A DNA stretch of 64,000 nucleotides from G963663315 sp965231905 (GCA_965231905.1 CBDDOO010000002.1:992001-1056000), one strand, 5' to 3'; numbered from the stretch's first letter, positions 12,120-22,199 are shown. Numbers and translations: made by a program. The notes: a model not told the origin generated them from the letters alone.

Positions 12120-12894
12120 TTCCAGAAGAAGCGTAATGGTCACCGCAGGGGCAAGCGGGATCGGCCATGCCATTGCAACCTCATTCTATCAAAACGGCGA
12201 TGCCGTCCATGTGGTCGATATCGACACCAAAGCGGTGGCGCGGTTTTCTCTGGATTATCCCGGAATCAAGACCACGGTCGCGGACGTTGCCAGTGAATCC
12301 GATGTCTGCCGGGTCATGGATTCCCACATCGAACAATTCCACGGTGTCGATGTGATGGTGAATTGTGCGGGTATTGCCGGCCCCACCGAATTTATGGAAG
12401 ATATTTCGCTGGAACAATGGCAACGCTGTTTCGCGGTCAATATCGATGCTGTCTTCCTGTTCTGTCGCAAGGTGATTCCCCTCATGAAGGCAGCGCGGGC
12501 CGGCAATATCATCAACATATCATCGACGGCAGGCTGGCACGGCTACCCGTTGCGAACGCCTTACGCCGCATCGAAGTGGGCGGTAATCGGTCTGACCCGG
12601 TCGCTTGCGATGGAGCTCGGCGGCCTGGGGATACGCGCGAATGTAATCTGTCCGGGGAGTGTACATGGCGAACGGATGGACCGCGTGATCTCGGCTGAAG
12701 CCAGCCTCAAGGGAATCAGCGAGCAGACCGTCCGGGACTGGTATACCAGGGGCAACTCGATGAGGACCTTTATTGACGCTCAGGATATTGCGGATATGGC
12801 CCTGTTCCTTTGTTCGGACAAGGCGCGGACGGTAACCGGCCAGGTACTGAACGTGGATGGTCATCTCGAAACCTTCGGGGGACTGGATGACTGA
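12112..12894 (+). CDS. Short-chain dehydrogenase/reductase
   Basis: A 260-aa classical SDR. The cofactor motif is T-A-G-A-S-G-I-G (residues 10-17), followed by N-C-A-G near 84, the catalytic serine in N-I-S-S-T-A-G, and Y-A-A-S-K. The C-terminal N-V-D-G-H is typical. An acidic residue at the end of strand 2 (V-V-D-I-D) favours NAD over NADP. It would oxidise or reduce an alcohol intermediate of the onium pathway encoded around it. Its exact substrate cannot be read from sequence. Confidence 0.9.
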   Translation: MSSSRRSVMVTAGASGIGHAIATSFYQNGDAVHVVDIDTKAVARFSLDYPGIKTTVADVASESDVCRVMDSHIEQFHGVDVMVNCAGIAGPTEFMEDISLEQWQRCFAVNIDAVFLFCRKVIPLMKAARAGNIINISSTAGWHGYPLRTPYAASKWAVIGLTRSLAMELGGLGIRANVICPGSVHGERMDRVISAEASLKGISEQTVRDWYTRGNSMRTFIDAQDIADMALFLCSDKARTVTGQVLNVDGHLETFGGLDD

Positions 12895-12927
12895 ACGCCC
12901 CCGATCCGGTAGCCGGAGAATACGATC

Positions 12928-14094
12928 ATGAACTTTGACTACAGTGAAGAGCAATTGATGCTGATCGAAACCGCCAGACGCTTCGTCGAACAGGAGTTGT
13001 ATCCGTTTGAACAGGAAGTCGAACAATCCGGAGAAGTCCGTCCCGAACTTCGTCGACAGATCATGGATCGCTCGATTGAGGCGGGATTGTACGCCGCGGC
13101 GATGCCTGAGGAGATTGGAGGGGGAGGGCTTGATCCATTATCCATGTGCATGCTGGACCGGGAACTCGGCAGGGCCAGTTACGCATTGCAGTATACCGTC
13201 GGCCGCCCCAGCAACATCCTGCAGGCCTGCACTGGCGATCAACGGGAAAAATATCTGTATCCCTGCATACGCGGAGAGAAAATCGATTGTCTGGCAATGA
13301 CTGAACCGGGCGCCGGTTCCGATGTTCGTTCGATGTCCTGCAAGGCGGAACGGGATGGTGATGATTTTGTCATCCATGGCGTCAAGCATTTTATCAGTCA
13401 TGCGGATGTGTCTGATTTCGTGATCCTGTTCGCGGCCACCGGCGTGGATGATACGCCGCGAGGCCCGAGAAAGAGAATCACCTCATTTCTGATTGATACC
13501 GGCGCCCCTGGCTACACCATACGGCCGGGTTACCAGAGCGTGTCCAATCGTGGATACCATAATTGCATTCTTGAGTTTGATCAATGCCGCGTTCCGGCAA
13601 GCCAGGTACTCGGCGAGGTCGACCAGGGATTTGAGGTCGCAAATGACTGGTTGGGCAATACCCGGCTGCAAGTCGCCGCGATCTGTCTGGGGCGTTGCGA
13701 CCGCGCTTATGAACTGGCCTGTGAACACGCCGCCAGCCGGACCCAGTTCAACCAGACTATCGGTAAATTTCAGGGGGTCAGTTTTAAGCTTGCAGATATG
13801 GCGTTGAAGTTGAGGGCGGCTGAACTGATTACCTACCAGGCTGGCGCACGGGCCTGTAAAAATGAAATGACCGATATGGACGCGGCCCTGGCGAAGTTGT
13901 CAGCAACAGAAACACTGGCGTTCATAGCCGACGAGGCGTTACAGATATTTGGCGGCATGGGGCTGATGTCGGACCTCCCCCTGGAGCGAATCTGGCGCGA
14001 TGCCCGGGTAGAGCGTATCTGGGAGGGAACCAGCGAAATCCAGCGATTGATTATTTCCCGCTCGATATTGCGGCCGCTGGAAACCAAATCCTGA
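12928..14094 (+). CDS. Acyl-CoA dehydrogenase, candidate butyrobetainyl-CoA dehydrogenase
   Basis: A 388-aa FAD-dependent acyl-CoA dehydrogenase of standard length. It has the FAD-binding M-T-E-P-G-A-G-S-D, the second FAD segment beginning R-T-Q-F-N-Q-T-I-G-K-F-Q, and the catalytic glutamate in W-E-G-T-S-E-I-Q-R. It introduces a 2,3-double bond into an acyl-CoA. At 388 aa it is too short to be a DmdC-type enzyme (near 580-600 aa). Next to CaiD and carnitine dehydrogenase the most economical role is gamma-butyrobetainyl-CoA to crotonobetainyl-CoA, as CaiA does in reverse; that is inferred from context. Confidence 0.9.
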   Translation: MNFDYSEEQLMLIETARRFVEQELYPFEQEVEQSGEVRPELRRQIMDRSIEAGLYAAAMPEEIGGGGLDPLSMCMLDRELGRASYALQYTVGRPSNILQACTGDQREKYLYPCIRGEKIDCLAMTEPGAGSDVRSMSCKAERDGDDFVIHGVKHFISHADVSDFVILFAATGVDDTPRGPRKRITSFLIDTGAPGYTIRPGYQSVSNRGYHNCILEFDQCRVPASQVLGEVDQGFEVANDWLGNTRLQVAAICLGRCDRAYELACEHAASRTQFNQTIGKFQGVSFKLADMALKLRAAELITYQAGARACKNEMTDMDAALAKLSATETLAFIADEALQIFGGMGLMSDLPLERIWRDARVERIWEGTSEIQRLIISRSILRPLETKS

Positions 14095-14115
14095 AGATGC
14101 CGGGAGACAAGCGCT

Positions 14116-16185
14116 GTGCGGGTTAACCGGGATCGACTGATCCGATTCCTGAATCCACGCTCGATCGCGGTGATCGGGGGCAGGGAAGCTGAGCAGGTAT
14201 TGATTCAGTGCCAAAAGCTCAAATTTCAGGGAAGGATGTGGGCGATCAACCCGAAAAGACAATCCATGGCCGGTATTTCATGCCTGGCCGGTTACCACCT
14301 GCTGCCCGAGACGCCCGACGCCGTATTCATCGGGGTGCCCGCTGAACCGACCATTGAGACCGTCGCTCAATTGAACCATCTCGGTGCAGGAGGGGCCGTC
14401 TGTCTCGCATCTGGATTCAGCGAAGTGGGTGATGAGGGCGGGGGCCGTCAACAAAGATTATTGAAGGCAGCCGGGGACATGCCGGTATTGGGGCCAAATT
14501 GCTATGGGTATGTCAATACACTGCTGGGAGCGGCCCTGTTCCCGGATCAGCATGGACTGTGCCGTACGGATCAGGGTGTCGCAATCATCACGTCGAGCGG
14601 AAATACAGGAATCAATTTCACATTGCAGCAAAGAGGACTGCCGATTTCCTGGCTGGTCACAGTGGGCAATCAGGCGGTCATCGGTATTGAGGAAGTGATG
14701 GCGGCGGCGCTTGAGAATGAAAGGATAAAGGCGATCGGTCTACACATCGAGGGCCTGAGAGATTTGCCGTTGTTCATTGAACTGGCAGCCCGCGCGCGTG
14801 ACCGGAGGGTGCCGGTCATTGTCCTGAAAACCGGTAAATCGGATCTTGGCGCGCGTATTACATTCAGCCATACCGCTGTCCTGGCCGGAGAAAACGAACT
14901 CTATACAGCCCTGTTTGATCGCCTGGGTATCGGCGTTACCAGTAACATTGAAATCTTTCTGGAAGCGTTGAAGCTGGGTCTTGTCGTGGGGCCGTTAGCG
15001 GGAAACCGGATTGCGTCCATGAGTTGTTCCGGTGGAGAAGCTTCACTGATTGCCGATTTGTCGGTTGGTCGCGAGCTGGTTTTTCCGAAGATCGAGCCCG
15101 ATCACCGGATGCGGTTGCGCGAAACACTGAATGACTACGTCGCGATTCATAATCCACTGGATTACCATACCTTTATCTGGGGCGACCGGCAGCGCATGAC
15201 CGCAACCTTTTCCGCCATGATGTCCGCAAACTATGATCTGACCCTGCTTATCATCGACTTTCCCCTGGTCAATGATTGCGTGATCGACGATTGGATGGAG
15301 GCAGCCCGGGCATTTGTAGCCGCCTGCCGGCAAAACGACTGCAAAGGCGCCGTGGTCACCTGCCTGTCAGAAAACCTGAACCACGAGATCCGGTCTTATC
15401 TGATAGAAAACGGCGTGGCGCCGATGCACGGCATGGAACAGGCTCTGTCGGCGATTGAAACCATCAGCAAAATCGGCGTCAGATGGAACAGCGAATGCTC
15501 CATGCCGATGATCCCGGATTTATCAACGCAGCCGGATTCTGGCCGGGTCAGCAGCCTGAATGAAAATCAGGCCAGGCAATTATTGAAATCGCATGGTATC
15601 AAGACACCTGTTTCAACTACCGCCGGCTCCCCCGATGAGGTCACAGAGGCGGCAGAAATGATCGGCTATCCACTGGTATTGAAAGCCGTATCCCCGTTTA
15701 TTCCGCACAAGTCTGAAGTGGGCGCCGTGGTGGTTGGAATCTCTGATGAAGAAACATTGAACGCACACAGCACTCGCCTGTTTGAATTATCTGATACCCT
15801 GCTGGTGGAACAAATGATTACCGATTCGGTTGCCGAATTGTTGGTCGGAGTCAGTTATGATCCGCTTTTTGGTCATTATCTGATTCTCGGGTTTGGCGGC
15901 GTTCTGGTCGAATTGATCGGGGACCGGGAAATATTACTGTTCCCGGTTGACCGCGCCGAGAGTATCGCCGCTCTTCAGCGATTGAAGACCTGGCCGCTGT
16001 TAAATGGCTTCCGCAACAGGGCGCCGGCTGATGTTGAAGCGGTTGTCGATATTGTAATGGCGGTAGCCGGTCTGATTGAGAGCCAACGCGACCGGATCAT
16101 TGAACTCGAAATCAATCCGTTAATGGTCAAGGCGCAAAACCAGGGCGCCGTCGTTGCCGACGCATTGATCCGGGTTCGAAACTGA
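14116..16185 (+). CDS. NDP-forming acyl-CoA synthetase (fused alpha-beta)
   Basis: 689 aa from a GTG start 21 bp after the acyl-CoA dehydrogenase. Domain order is CoA-binding Rossmann (about 1-140, N-P-R-S-I-A-V-I-G), two succinyl-CoA-ligase-like domains (about 150-450) with the phospho-histidine loop F-S-H-T-A-V-L-A-G, then an ATP-grasp domain (about 480-685; P-L-V-L-K-A-V-S-P, S-E-V-G-A-V). It makes an acyl-CoA with release of ADP. In this operon it likely charges the onium acid substrate, taking the place of CaiC or CaiB. Confidence 0.9.
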   Translation: MRVNRDRLIRFLNPRSIAVIGGREAEQVLIQCQKLKFQGRMWAINPKRQSMAGISCLAGYHLLPETPDAVFIGVPAEPTIETVAQLNHLGAGGAVCLASGFSEVGDEGGGRQQRLLKAAGDMPVLGPNCYGYVNTLLGAALFPDQHGLCRTDQGVAIITSSGNTGINFTLQQRGLPISWLVTVGNQAVIGIEEVMAAALENERIKAIGLHIEGLRDLPLFIELAARARDRRVPVIVLKTGKSDLGARITFSHTAVLAGENELYTALFDRLGIGVTSNIEIFLEALKLGLVVGPLAGNRIASMSCSGGEASLIADLSVGRELVFPKIEPDHRMRLRETLNDYVAIHNPLDYHTFIWGDRQRMTATFSAMMSANYDLTLLIIDFPLVNDCVIDDWMEAARAFVAACRQNDCKGAVVTCLSENLNHEIRSYLIENGVAPMHGMEQALSAIETISKIGVRWNSECSMPMIPDLSTQPDSGRVSSLNENQARQLLKSHGIKTPVSTTAGSPDEVTEAAEMIGYPLVLKAVSPFIPHKSEVGAVVVGISDEETLNAHSTRLFELSDTLLVEQMITDSVAELLVGVSYDPLFGHYLILGFGGVLVELIGDREILLFPVDRAESIAALQRLKTWPLLNGFRNRAPADVEAVVDIVMAVAGLIESQRDRIIELEINPLMVKAQNQGAVVADALIRVRN

Positions 16186-16221
16186 AAATGGCGGCAAGTT
16201 AAAAAAATGAGGTGAAATGTT

Positions 16222-17004
16222 ATGTCTGATGCGGTAAAAACAGTGATTGACGGGAGTGTGCTTGAAGTCACTCTTGATCGGCCCAAGGCCAATGCGGTAG
16301 ACAGCCCAACCAGTCAGGAACTCGGCAGGGTGTTTGAGGATTTCAGGGATAACCCCGAATTGAGGGTAGCGATCATTACCGGGGGCGGTGAGAAGTTTTT
16401 TTGCGCCGGTTGGGATTTGAAAGCCGCCGCCGGGGGGGAAGGCGTGACCAGTGACTTCGGAGTCGGTGGATTCGGCGGCTTGCAGGAACTGCCGGATATG
16501 AACAAGCCGGTGATTGCGGCGGTCAACGGCATAGCCTGCGGCGGCGGATTCGAGTGGATGATTTCCGCGGACATCATCATCGCGGCGGAGCATGCAAGAT
16601 TCGCGTTGCCTGAAATCAACGCCGGTACGCTGGCGGATGCGGCAACCCTGAAGCTGCCCAAGCGTATTCCATACCATGTGGCGATGGAGTTGCTGCTGAC
16701 AGGCCGCTGGATGGATGCCGGGGAAGCTCACAGATGGGGATTGGTCAATGAAATCACAAGCGCTGATCGTCTGCTGGTCCGGGCGAGAGAAATTGCCCGG
16801 CTCCTGGCCGGGGGGCCGCCGCTGGTCTTCGCCGCGATCAAAGAGACCGTGCGGGTAACCGAAAATATGGACTTTCAGGAGTCTATCGACATGCTGAACG
16901 CCGAGGGCATCGCCACGGTCAGGAAACTCTACAACAGTGAGGATATGCGCGAAGGGGCGCTGGCCTTTTCCGAGAAAAGAAAGCCGGTCTGGAAAGGGCG
17001 CTAG
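16222..17004 (+). CDS. caiD: Carnitinyl-CoA dehydratase / crotonobetainyl-CoA hydratase (CaiD-like)
   Basis: A 260-aa crotonase-fold protein. It tracks Escherichia coli CaiD along its length: E-V-T-L-D-R-P-K-A-N-A near the start, R-V-A-I-I-T-G-G-G-E-K-F-F, A-G-W-D-L-K-A-A-A, the oxyanion-hole G-I-A-C-G-G-G-F-E, and an ending E-K-R-K-P-V-W-K-G-R that is almost the same. It interconverts carnitinyl-CoA and crotonobetainyl-CoA. A GAGGTG ribosome-binding site precedes the ATG. Of the genes in the operon this one has the most specific match and so best defines the pathway's chemistry. Confidence 0.9.
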   Translation: MSDAVKTVIDGSVLEVTLDRPKANAVDSPTSQELGRVFEDFRDNPELRVAIITGGGEKFFCAGWDLKAAAGGEGVTSDFGVGGFGGLQELPDMNKPVIAAVNGIACGGGFEWMISADIIIAAEHARFALPEINAGTLADAATLKLPKRIPYHVAMELLLTGRWMDAGEAHRWGLVNEITSADRLLVRAREIARLLAGGPPLVFAAIKETVRVTENMDFQESIDMLNAEGIATVRKLYNSEDMREGALAFSEKRKPVWKGR

Positions 17005-17017
17005 AGGGGATAACGAC

Positions 17018-18253
17018 ATGAGAATTTCACAAGGCAACGTTGCGGCGAGGCAACACGGGGCGATGGAATACACCGAAGCCCCGGTCAATCTGGACACCGT
17101 CAGGCGCTACCGCCTGGGTCGCATACAACAGCAACTGCACAGACTCGATTACGCGGGAATCCTGTTATTTGACCAGATTAACTGCCGCTATGCCTGCGAC
17201 GCCACCAATATGCAGGTGTGGTGTTCACATTATGAGACACGCTGCGTCTTCATTGCCACCGGCGGCCCGCTGATCCTGTTTGATTATGGTGAGTATCCCC
17301 ATCTGGCGGAAGGCATTTTAACGATTGATGAATACCGGGTGAACTCTTCCTTCCATTACTTCACCGCCGGAGAACGGGTTCGTGAAAAGGCGCAGGTATT
17401 TGCCGATACGATCGCTGATCTGATCAAAACCCACGGCGGCGGCAATACCCGGCTGGCGATAGACCGGCTCTCCCATACCGGTTGTGAGCCCTTGTTACAG
17501 CGCGGCATTTCCATCCACGATGGCCTTGAGGTCATGGAACTGGCCAGGGTCATCAAGTCAAATGAAGAAATAATCCTGATGCAACACGCCATTGATGTCT
17601 GCGAGACCGGTATTGGCAGGATGCGCGAGGCGCTTGAACCGGGGATCACTGAAAACGCGTTGTGGGCAAAACTCCATGAGACCAATATCGCTTCGGGGGG
17701 GGAATGGATCGAAACCCGGTTATTGTCTTCAGGGCCGAGAACTTATCCCTGGTTTCGGGAATCCTCGATGCGGGTGATCGAACAGGGCGATATGGTCAGT
17801 TTTGATACGGATATGATCGGGCCTTATGGATATTGCTCGGACATGTCCCGAAGCTGGGTGTGTGGAGATAAACCGAGTGATGAGCAACGCCGGATTTATG
17901 CATACGCATGGCAGCAGATTCAGCATAATGTATCGATGTTGAAACCCGGCATGACCTTCCATGAAGCCTCCCGCGCAGCCTGGAAGATTCCAGCGGAATT
18001 CTCCAACACCAAGTACAGTTCCCTGATACATGGAGTGGGGCTGGCGGACGAGTATCCGAGCATCAAGCATATCGACAAGCTTGCGATGGCAGGTTACCGG
18101 GGCGTTATCGAGGAAAATATGACCTTGTGCGTCGAATCCTACATTGGTTCGGAGCGAGGCGGTGAAGGGGTCAAACTGGAAGAACAGGTTCTGATTACCG
18201 AGCACGGGGCCGAGGTGATGACCCGTTATCCGATGGAGCTGGATTGGCTGTAA
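17018..18253 (+). CDS. DddP-family M24-fold protein, possible onium lyase paralogue
   Basis: 411 aa starting at ATG 17018, chosen because AGGGGA lies 7 bp upstream; an upstream GTG at 16937 is inside caiD. The fold is creatinase/aminopeptidase M24, of the DddP branch (Y-A-G-I-L-L-F-D, Y-A-C-D-A-T-N-M-Q-V-W, L-S-S-G-P-R-T-Y-P-W). All six metal ligands of DddP are present (D263, D265, D275, H338, E373, E388), and so is the Asp six residues after the His (D344), which acts as the base in DddP. The N-terminus lacks the I-G-P-T-x-L-A-F segment of the other DddP at 59490. Placed at the end of a carnitine operon, it may cleave a different onium substrate. Confidence 0.8.
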   Translation: MRISQGNVAARQHGAMEYTEAPVNLDTVRRYRLGRIQQQLHRLDYAGILLFDQINCRYACDATNMQVWCSHYETRCVFIATGGPLILFDYGEYPHLAEGILTIDEYRVNSSFHYFTAGERVREKAQVFADTIADLIKTHGGGNTRLAIDRLSHTGCEPLLQRGISIHDGLEVMELARVIKSNEEIILMQHAIDVCETGIGRMREALEPGITENALWAKLHETNIASGGEWIETRLLSSGPRTYPWFRESSMRVIEQGDMVSFDTDMIGPYGYCSDMSRSWVCGDKPSDEQRRIYAYAWQQIQHNVSMLKPGMTFHEASRAAWKIPAEFSNTKYSSLIHGVGLADEYPSIKHIDKLAMAGYRGVIEENMTLCVESYIGSERGGEGVKLEEQVLITEHGAEVMTRYPMELDWL

Positions 18254-18284
18254 ATGGATTATCCGGATTGAACTGTCCCGTAAA

Positions 18285-18758
18285 ATGATAGAAACAAGGC
18301 AGGTTGATCCGGGTGACGCCGACGTGTCGGAACTGATCCGGGAACTGGATGAGTATCAGATGTCGATCTATCCGGCAGAATCCAACCACCTCGATTCAGT
18401 CGAGGAACTGCGTCGGGAGAATGTGTTCTTCATCGGCGCTTTTGAAGGGAGGCAACTGGTCGGGACTGGCGCGGTCAAACGGTTCAGCGACGGTCGTGAA
18501 AAAATAAGATACGGCGAAATAAAACGGGTATTCGTCAAAAAATCACACCGGGGGAAAGGCATCTCCAGGCTGATCATGGAGCGCCTGGAAAAACATCTGG
18601 TCGATCAGGGTATTCAGGTCGCCCGACTTGAAACCGGCATATACCAACCAGAAGCTCTGGCACTGTACCAGAGATCAGGATATCGCGAGCGATCTTCGTT
18701 TGGTGATTACCCGGAACAGGATCCGTTGTCTGTTTTCATGGAGAAACGGTTGGGGTAA
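18285..18758 (+). CDS. GNAT-family N-acetyltransferase
   Basis: A 157-aa GNAT protein. The acetyl-CoA loop is R-V-F-V-K-K-S-H-R-G-K-G-I-S, followed by L-E-T-G and the C-terminal A-L-A-L-Y-Q-R-S-G-Y, as in typical small-molecule acetyltransferases. It follows the DddP-like gene by 31 bp and may be the last gene of the operon. Substrate unknown. Confidence 0.88.
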   Translation: MIETRQVDPGDADVSELIRELDEYQMSIYPAESNHLDSVEELRRENVFFIGAFEGRQLVGTGAVKRFSDGREKIRYGEIKRVFVKKSHRGKGISRLIMERLEKHLVDQGIQVARLETGIYQPEALALYQRSGYRERSSFGDYPEQDPLSVFMEKRLG

Positions 18759-19001
18759 CGATTCTTTTATCCTGTAATATCAACCAATTTCGTTCTTATA
18801 TTTGTCCATAAATGAATTATTTTGATCAATAAATTATTTTATATTTAGTTTAAATTACAATATTATTGTTTAAATTAAACATTATAAAAACCATAAAACC
18901 ACAAGAAATACTCCAATAATTTGAAATAAATATTTTCTAATATTGACTGTTTCAAATGATTTCAATATGATAACTAACAATTAAATTACGGAGAGAATAC
19001 T
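18759..19001. other. AT-rich intergenic boundary
   Basis: About 240 bp with long A/T stretches, much poorer in GC than the operon to its left. It marks the left edge of the 19-27 kb defence island and must contain the promoter for the gene pair at 19002; several TATAAT-like hexamers occur and none stands out. No gene was seen here. Confidence 0.6.
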
Positions 19002-19223
19002 ATGACAGAAAAGCATACTAAATTTCGTGAGCTTGCTGAAAGACGAACAAACCAGGCTCTTGAAGCCATCCTGCGGATTGGTAAATTATCGAACAGGCAG
19101 CTCTACGAGTGGGAAGATACTGAAGTTCGAAAAATTGCTAAAGCTCTCAAGAATGCGGTTTCGGAGATGGAGAAGAAATTTGCATCTCCGAAGGGGGTAC
19201 AAGAAGACAAATTTACCCTTTGA
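19002..19223 (+). CDS. Small helical protein paired with the GHKL ATPase gene
   Basis: A 73-aa charged, predicted all-helical protein (R-E-L-A-E-R-R-T-N-Q-A-L-E-A-I-L-R-I-G-K-L). GGAGAG precedes the ATG. It sits directly before, and touches, the GHKL ATPase gene, in the position of a co-encoded small subunit or regulator. I do not recognise the family. Confidence 0.65.
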   Translation: MTEKHTKFRELAERRTNQALEAILRIGKLSNRQLYEWEDTEVRKIAKALKNAVSEMEKKFASPKGVQEDKFTL

Positions 19224-21055
19224 GCATGATGAGCAATGACTTGAAAAATCTTTGCTTATCACTGGTCCAAGCGGATCATGAAGACGATGTGATCCAGATA
19301 CTGGATAATCATGGATATTCGATATCAAACAGAGATGTTTGGGTTCCACTTGGAGATAATCCAGGTAATTTCAGCACAGTTGGGAATCAGCAAGAGAATG
19401 CAAGTGCTGCAATTGTTGAGAAACTGATTAACAGCATTGATGCGGTTCTTGTTTCTGAATGTTATAGGGTTGGTGTTGACCCAGAGTCGAGCCAAGCTCC
19501 TGACACAATGCAGGATGCAGTCGAACAGTTTCTTGGCGTAAAAGATGGACGAATAGATTATCTATCTACAAAAGAACAAACTGAATTAGCAGATAAAATT
19601 CACTTTGTTGCATCAGGAGATAAATCCTCACCTTGTTACAGCATAATTGATCAGGGAGAAGGTCAGACGCCAGATCAATTTCCTAATAGTTTCTTGTCAA
19701 CGACTCAGTCATCCCCCAAAGCGCGGATCAGCTTTGTGCAGGGCAAGTTTAATGCAGGTAGTACAGGAAGCCTACAGTTCTGTGGGAAACAGAATATGCA
19801 ACTTATAATTTCTCGTAGCCAACAGTATGCGCCCGCAGATGAACAAGATGACTCTAAGGATTTGTGGGGATACACCGTAATTAGGCGCAGACGACCAGAC
19901 CGTGGCTATAAATCTTCTGTATTTGAGTATTTGGCGCCAAACTGTAAAGTGCTTCGATTTTCTGCTGATAGCATCTGTGTGTTACCTGGGCAGTCTAAAA
20001 AAAATCAACCTGCGAAAGCCTACAGCAAGGATCTCCAGTATGGTACTTGTGTAAAGTTGTACAACTACCGTTGGAGTGCACCTAGTATGGCCACAACAGA
20101 ATCCAGGAGAGAACTCGAGCGGTATTTTCAAACTCCATGCCTGCCGTTCAGAATTAGCGAAACACGCTCATATAAAGCTAATTACTATTCCGCCACAGTC
20201 ATAGGAGTCTGGAACGCGATTCGTATGGATGATGCCGACTCTGTGGACTATAAGATGGAAAAAGGCTTTCCCGCATGGGAAGAATTGTCATTGCCTAATA
20301 TCGGAAAACTGCCTTTACGTATTGGCGTGTGGAAAGAGGATATAGTCTCCCGCCGATATCCAACAGGTGTTTTCTTTCTTGTTAATGGCCAAGTGCATGA
20401 ATCGTACAGACGAGATTTTGTATCTAGGAGACTCAAGCTTGATTACATTGCGAGCAACCTGCTAGTTGCAGTCGATTGTACAGATATTGATCGTGGTGTT
20501 TGGGAAGACTTATCTATGGGGTCCCGTGATCGATTCCGGAAAAACGAGGAATCAGAGCTTATAAAATCAAAATTAGCTGAAGAATTGAGTGATCACCCAG
20601 GATTAAAAGAACTCAATGCTTTTCGGAGGCAAGAGCGTAGAAACAAAACACAAGATGCGCCCGCATCAGTAGCTAATATCCTCAATGAACTGTTAAAGAA
20701 GGACCCTGGTCTAGCTACATTTTTTGGAGTGGGTGGTGCATTGCTTACTGGAACAGGTCCTGGTGAGCTAACCCGATTTGAAGGGCGTGAGTTCCCCACC
20801 TACTTCAGGTTAGTAAAAGAGCCTATAAAAGGGCTTGTAAAAAACTGCCCTATTAACCGCACAGTAAAAGTAGAATTTGAAACGGATGCTAAAAATGACT
20901 ATTTCAATCGTCCTGATTCCCGGGGCGAAATTCAGATAGAGCCAACTCCAGATATTAAAGAATCATCCCGTCTATGGAATGGACGCTTTTCCGTAAAATT
21001 TAGGGAATCTCTGATTAATCAGTTTCTATTGTATAATTTTTGTACTTCATACTGA
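19220..21055 (+). pseudogene. GHKL/MORC-like ATPase, 5' part, split by an insertion sequence
   Basis: The Bergerat ATP-binding fold is visible: N-box E-K-L-I-N-S-I-D-A, G1 I-I-D-Q-G-E-G-Q, and G2 G-K-F-N-A-G-S-T-G. MutL/MORC-type ATPases are known from restriction-modification neighbourhoods, and a DNA methyltransferase gene follows at 22.9 kb. The native sequence ends at about codon 604 (21032), where the IS5-type element begins; the last residues to 21055 are element-derived. The remaining 3' part resumes at 22200. The intact protein would have been about 800 aa. The first ATG is at 19226; the TTG at 19220 overlaps the preceding stop. Base composition is AT-rich compared with the flanking metabolic genes. 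Confidence 0.8.
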
Positions 21056-22199
21056 CTGGAGATATTTCCGATGCGCCAGAGTACTTTTTCCGAAGCTGGA
21101 TTTGACAAATACAAGAAACAGACGCGCAAGGAGCGTTTTCTGGATGAGATGGAGCAAATCATTCCGTGGGTGGAGTTGAATGCAGTCATCGAACCTTTTT
21201 ATCCCAAACCGCAAGGGGCAGGCCGCAGGCCGATTGGAATAGACCGGATGCTTCGGATTCACTTTCTGCAACACTGGTTCAGTCTTTCGGACCCGGCTGC
21301 CGAGGAAGCGTTGTACGATTCGTTGTCGATGCGCCGGTTTGTGGGCATAGACCTGGGTCGGGAGCCGGCTCCCGACGAGACCACGATCTGCAAGTTTCGT
21401 CATCTGATGGAGAAGCATAACCTGGGGGAACGATTGTTCGGACTGGTCAATGAATATTTGGGTGAGAACGGACTGAAGGTGAATCGGGGTACGATCGTGG
21501 ATGCCAGCATCATCTGCGCACCGAGTTCGACCAAGAACCGGGAGAAGAAACGAGACCCCCAGATGCACTCGACGCGCAAGGGGCAGCAATGGTACTTTGG
21601 TATGAAGGCGCATATCGGTGTGGACAGTCGCAGCAAGCTGATTCATTCGGTGGTGGCTACGCCGGCGAATGTTCATGATTCACAGGTTCTGCCGGAACTT
21701 CTGCACGGGAAAGAGACCCGTGTATGGGGAGACTCGGCCTATACGGGTCAGAAGGCGGTGATTTCACAGGTAGCGCCGGAGGCGAAGGATTTCACTCATT
21801 CGAAGGGGACGCGCTACCGCAAATTGACGGAGAAGGAGCGCTTGAAGAATCGAACCAAGTCCCGGATACGGTCGAAGGTGGAACATCAGTTCGGTATTCT
21901 CAAGCGGCAGTTCGGTTTTACCCGGGTTCGTTACCGGGGGCTGGAGAAGAACACGCATCGACTGGTTGTGGCCTGTGCCTTAAGCAATCTGGTGATGGCG
22001 AAGAAAGTACTGTTGAGACAAAGGCGGTTGAAACTGCAGGCTACGTACGCCTGAAAAATGAAAAGAGGGGGAGAATGCTTGTATTTCCCCGCTCCCGCTC
22101 ACTGATTCCGGGCCATTCTGTCTTTCAGACCCACTCATATCCCGGATTTACAAAAATGACTACCCAAAATCCCCAAAACTCGTATTGTTCAGACTTTCC
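21033..22199 (+). mobile_element. IS5-family insertion sequence, copy 1
   Basis: A 1167-bp element defined by comparison with the copy at 62059-63225: both share sequence from ataatttttg at one end to cagactttcc at the other. The right terminus, read inward as ggaaagtctgaac, resembles IS5-type ends. I did not see a convincing matching inverted repeat at the left end, nor a clear target duplication. It splits the GHKL ATPase gene. Confidence 0.9.
21071..22054 (+). CDS. IS5-family (IS5 group) transposase
   Basis: A 327-aa DDE transposase closely resembling that of IS5: an N-terminal R-K-E-R-F-L-D-E-M-E-Q-I-I-P-W, then the catalytic triad D144 (V-D-A-S-I-I), D221 (W-G-D-S-A-Y) and E271 (R-S-K-V-E-H-Q-F-G-I-L). 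The reading frame is intact and its product is the same as that of the copy at 62204. The element was therefore probably active recently. Confidence 0.96.
   Translation: MRQSTFSEAGFDKYKKQTRKERFLDEMEQIIPWVELNAVIEPFYPKPQGAGRRPIGIDRMLRIHFLQHWFSLSDPAAEEALYDSLSMRRFVGIDLGREPAPDETTICKFRHLMEKHNLGERLFGLVNEYLGENGLKVNRGTIVDASIICAPSSTKNREKKRDPQMHSTRKGQQWYFGMKAHIGVDSRSKLIHSVVATPANVHDSQVLPELLHGKETRVWGDSAYTGQKAVISQVAPEAKDFTHSKGTRYRKLTEKERLKNRTKSRIRSKVEHQFGILKRQFGFTRVRYRGLEKNTHRLVVACALSNLVMAKKVLLRQRRLKLQATYA

Noticed and set aside
16937..17017. Upstream GTG start for the DddP-like gene
   Set aside because: It would overlap caiD by 68 bp and has no ribosome-binding site; ATG 17018 has AGGGGA at proper spacing.
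16120..17097. Open frame of 325 codons opposite caiD
   Set aside because: Antisense shadow of a strongly matched CaiD and the start of the DddP-like gene.
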